DNA from: Hedera helix
Lineage: Eukaryota > Streptophyta > Magnoliopsida > Apiales > Araliaceae
Direction: 5' to 3'
Assembly (NCBI GenBank): GCA_947179155.2
Contig: OX359266.1
Coordinates: 41,689,039-41,753,038 of the forward strand
Length of the DNA stretch: 64,000 nucleotides
Shown here: one piece after another, positions 62,470 through 64,000 of the stretch
Layout of the letters: every line of letters begins with the position of its first letter
Position numbering within the stretch: the first letter of the stretch is position 1
Made by a program: the position numbers and the translations under genes
The notes under the pieces: generated by a model
Told to the model about the DNA's origin: nothing
Seen by the model: only the letters and a program-made list of their open reading frames with translations
Database searches by the model: none

Positions 62470-64000
62470 GGTCATGATTATACCAGATTCAGCCTTTGGT
62501 CATAATCATACCAAACAACAGTTCATCTATGCACTACGGGCCAAAAAGAACTTTCACCACGTGCCATAAAAGACACCGAACAGATGTATTGTCTTTAACC
62601 TATTATATCGCCTTTAACCTATCATCTGTTCAACAAATATATCACATCTGTGCCCCCGGCCACAGATATTCACAACAGCTTGATTCTTGATGATTAATAT
62701 AAATAACAGTGATACAAATGATGAATAGAAGAAACAGGATAAACAATAAGTATCAGAAGTTTACTTTGTGCAGATTCAAATAATGTCAAAATTGTCAACA
62801 TGATGTGGACTAAAATTCAAGAATGATATTTAAGATCCACAGTTCAGAATAACAGTTAAGGTTCAATAGAAAGATTTAGAAACATAGGAAGGTTCTCTCT
62901 AAGTGTGCTTAAGTCATCTTGAGTATTTGTGAAGATCTATAAGTGTACGTGTACTGTTCAAGTTAATCAACCTCATCCAGTCACGTGTTAAAGTAAGGGA
63001 TTATCATTATTTGATTCTCAAAAATAATATCGTTTATTTCTTACTCATAAGATGTGTTATTTATTTCCATGTATTAAATTGTGGGAATAACTTATGGCGC
63101 GGATTACCGCCTGTTGGTGAATAACCTTTCGTATTCATTCATTATTAATCTCTAAGAATAACCTTACGGCGCGGATGACCGCCTGTTTGGTGAATAACTC
63201 TTTGTACTCAAATTCTATTAAATTGTGGGAATAACTTATGGCGCGGATTACCGCCTGTTGGTGAATAACCTTTCGTATTCATTCATTATTAATCTCTAAG
63301 AATAACCTTACGGCGCGGATGACCGCCTGTTTGGTGAATAACTCTTTGTACTCAAATTATATTAAAGTGTGGGAATAACTTATGGCGCGGATTACCGCCT
63401 GTTGGTGAATAACCCTTTGTATTAATTTCCTTCACCTTTTGTTGATCAAACCTGCTACGGTAAGAGTTATTATTTTCTTTCATACTCCTAAATCGAAATT
63501 TATTATGGAACTATTGCTTCTATAATTCCTGAAAATATTATATGTTCCATAATAGATGAACTTCATTATTTCAACTGAACCTTCCTATTTACGTGAACCT
63601 TTCTATTGAACTGTAACCGTTATTCTGAACTGTGGATCTTGAATATTATTTTTAAATTTCACTCCACATCATGTTGACAATTTGGACATTATTTGAATCT
63701 GTACAAAGTAAACTTCTGATACTTATTGTTTATCTTGTTTCTTCCGTTCATCATTTGTATCACTGTTATTTGTACTAATCATCAAGAATCAAGCTGTTGT
63801 GAATATCTGTGGCCGGGGGCACAGATGTGATATATTTGTTGAACAGATGATAGGTTAAAGGCGATATAATAGGTTAAAGGCGATACATCTGTTCGGTGTC
63901 TTTTATGGCACGTGGTGAATGTTCTCTTTGGCCCGTAGTGCAAAGATGAATTGTTGTTTGGTATGATTATGACCAAAGGCTGAATCTGGTATAATCATGA
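62470..64000. mobile_element. Large inverted-repeat (foldback-like) element, right end outside the window
   Basis: The left arm, about 62470-62897, and the right arm, about 63577-64000, are inverted copies of each other with roughly nine in ten bases equal. Matching words include gtgcccccggccacagatat (62651) and its complement (63808), and cagtgatacaaatgatgaat (62708) and its complement. The right arm still matches at the last base, so the repeat continues beyond the window. The 680-bp centre holds the 144-bp tandem repeat. No transposase is seen. It could be a foldback or MULE-type element, or two opposed copies of one LTR-type repeat. Confidence 0.75.
63073..63418. repeat. 144-bp tandem repeat (2.4 copies) built of two about 72-bp half-units
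   Basis: Copies start at 63073, 63217 and 63361; the last is partial. The first two are almost identical. Each holds two related halves, taacttatggcgcggattac and taaccttacggcgcggatga, each followed by cgcctgtt(t)ggtgaataac. So about five half-units are present. The core ggcgcgga..accgcctg is GC-rich in an AT-rich setting and sits in the middle of the inverted repeat. Confidence 0.92.

Noticed and set aside
63073..63418. Repeat array resembling a CRISPR
   Set aside because: The units are contiguous 144-bp copies with no unique spacers, in plant nuclear DNA.
1..64000. tRNA, rRNA or organelle-derived DNA
   Set aside because: No cloverleaf-like or rRNA-like stretch was recognised by eye; a covariance-model scan would be needed to exclude small RNA genes.

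Overview
The window looks like nuclear DNA of a flowering plant, most likely a eudicot. It is AT-rich, its genes carry many short introns, and the families present (ZW10/MIP1, a P5-type protein disulfide isomerase, an ERF repressor, plant mobile domain elements) fit that. Dense MITEs, Helitrons and LTR retrotransposon remains fill the space between genes. I cannot name the species.

Layout. 1-3.65 kb: ACTTATAAGT-type MITEs, one of them inside a LINE fragment with an RRM domain. 3.65-6.79 kb: an apparently complete minus-strand Helitron holding a broken homocysteine S-methyltransferase and other exon-like pieces. 7.67-9.39 kb: a complete MULE-like element with 10-bp target site duplications and a gene-like interior. 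11.3-17.5 kb: an intact 14-exon ZW10/MIP1 gene (+). 18.5-24.1 kb: an intact 9-exon protein disulfide isomerase gene (-), convergent with ZW10, with a perfect ER-stress element just upstream of its start codon. 24.3-28.4 kb: very AT-rich DNA with MITEs and a diverged repeated Helitron-like unit. 28.8-30.2 kb: an RNase P/MRP Rpr2/Rpp21-type subunit gene (+). 31.3 kb: a small gene for an unrecognised 100-aa protein (+). 32.1-34.5 kb: a broken acid lipase gene (-). 35.8-41.4 kb: no intact gene; a solo-LTR candidate, a Tourist-like MITE and two orphan exon-like segments. 41.4-45.5 kb: a MULE-like element with degenerate plant mobile domain and Ulp1 protease segments (-). 45.5-49.7 kb: an array of about four head-to-tail Helitron-like units. 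51.0-51.7 kb: a single-exon ERF repressor gene (-). 52.6-61.4 kb: nested, decayed LTR retrotransposons. 62.5-64 kb: a long inverted repeat around a GC-rich 144-bp tandem repeat, running off the window.

The intact genes do not form a pathway. ZW10/MIP1 (Golgi-to-ER vesicle tethering) and the disulfide isomerase (folding in the ER) both serve the early secretory pathway, but their pairing is probably chance. The special interest of the window is the range of transposon structures whose ends can be read base by base, and two GC-AG introns in two neighbouring genes.
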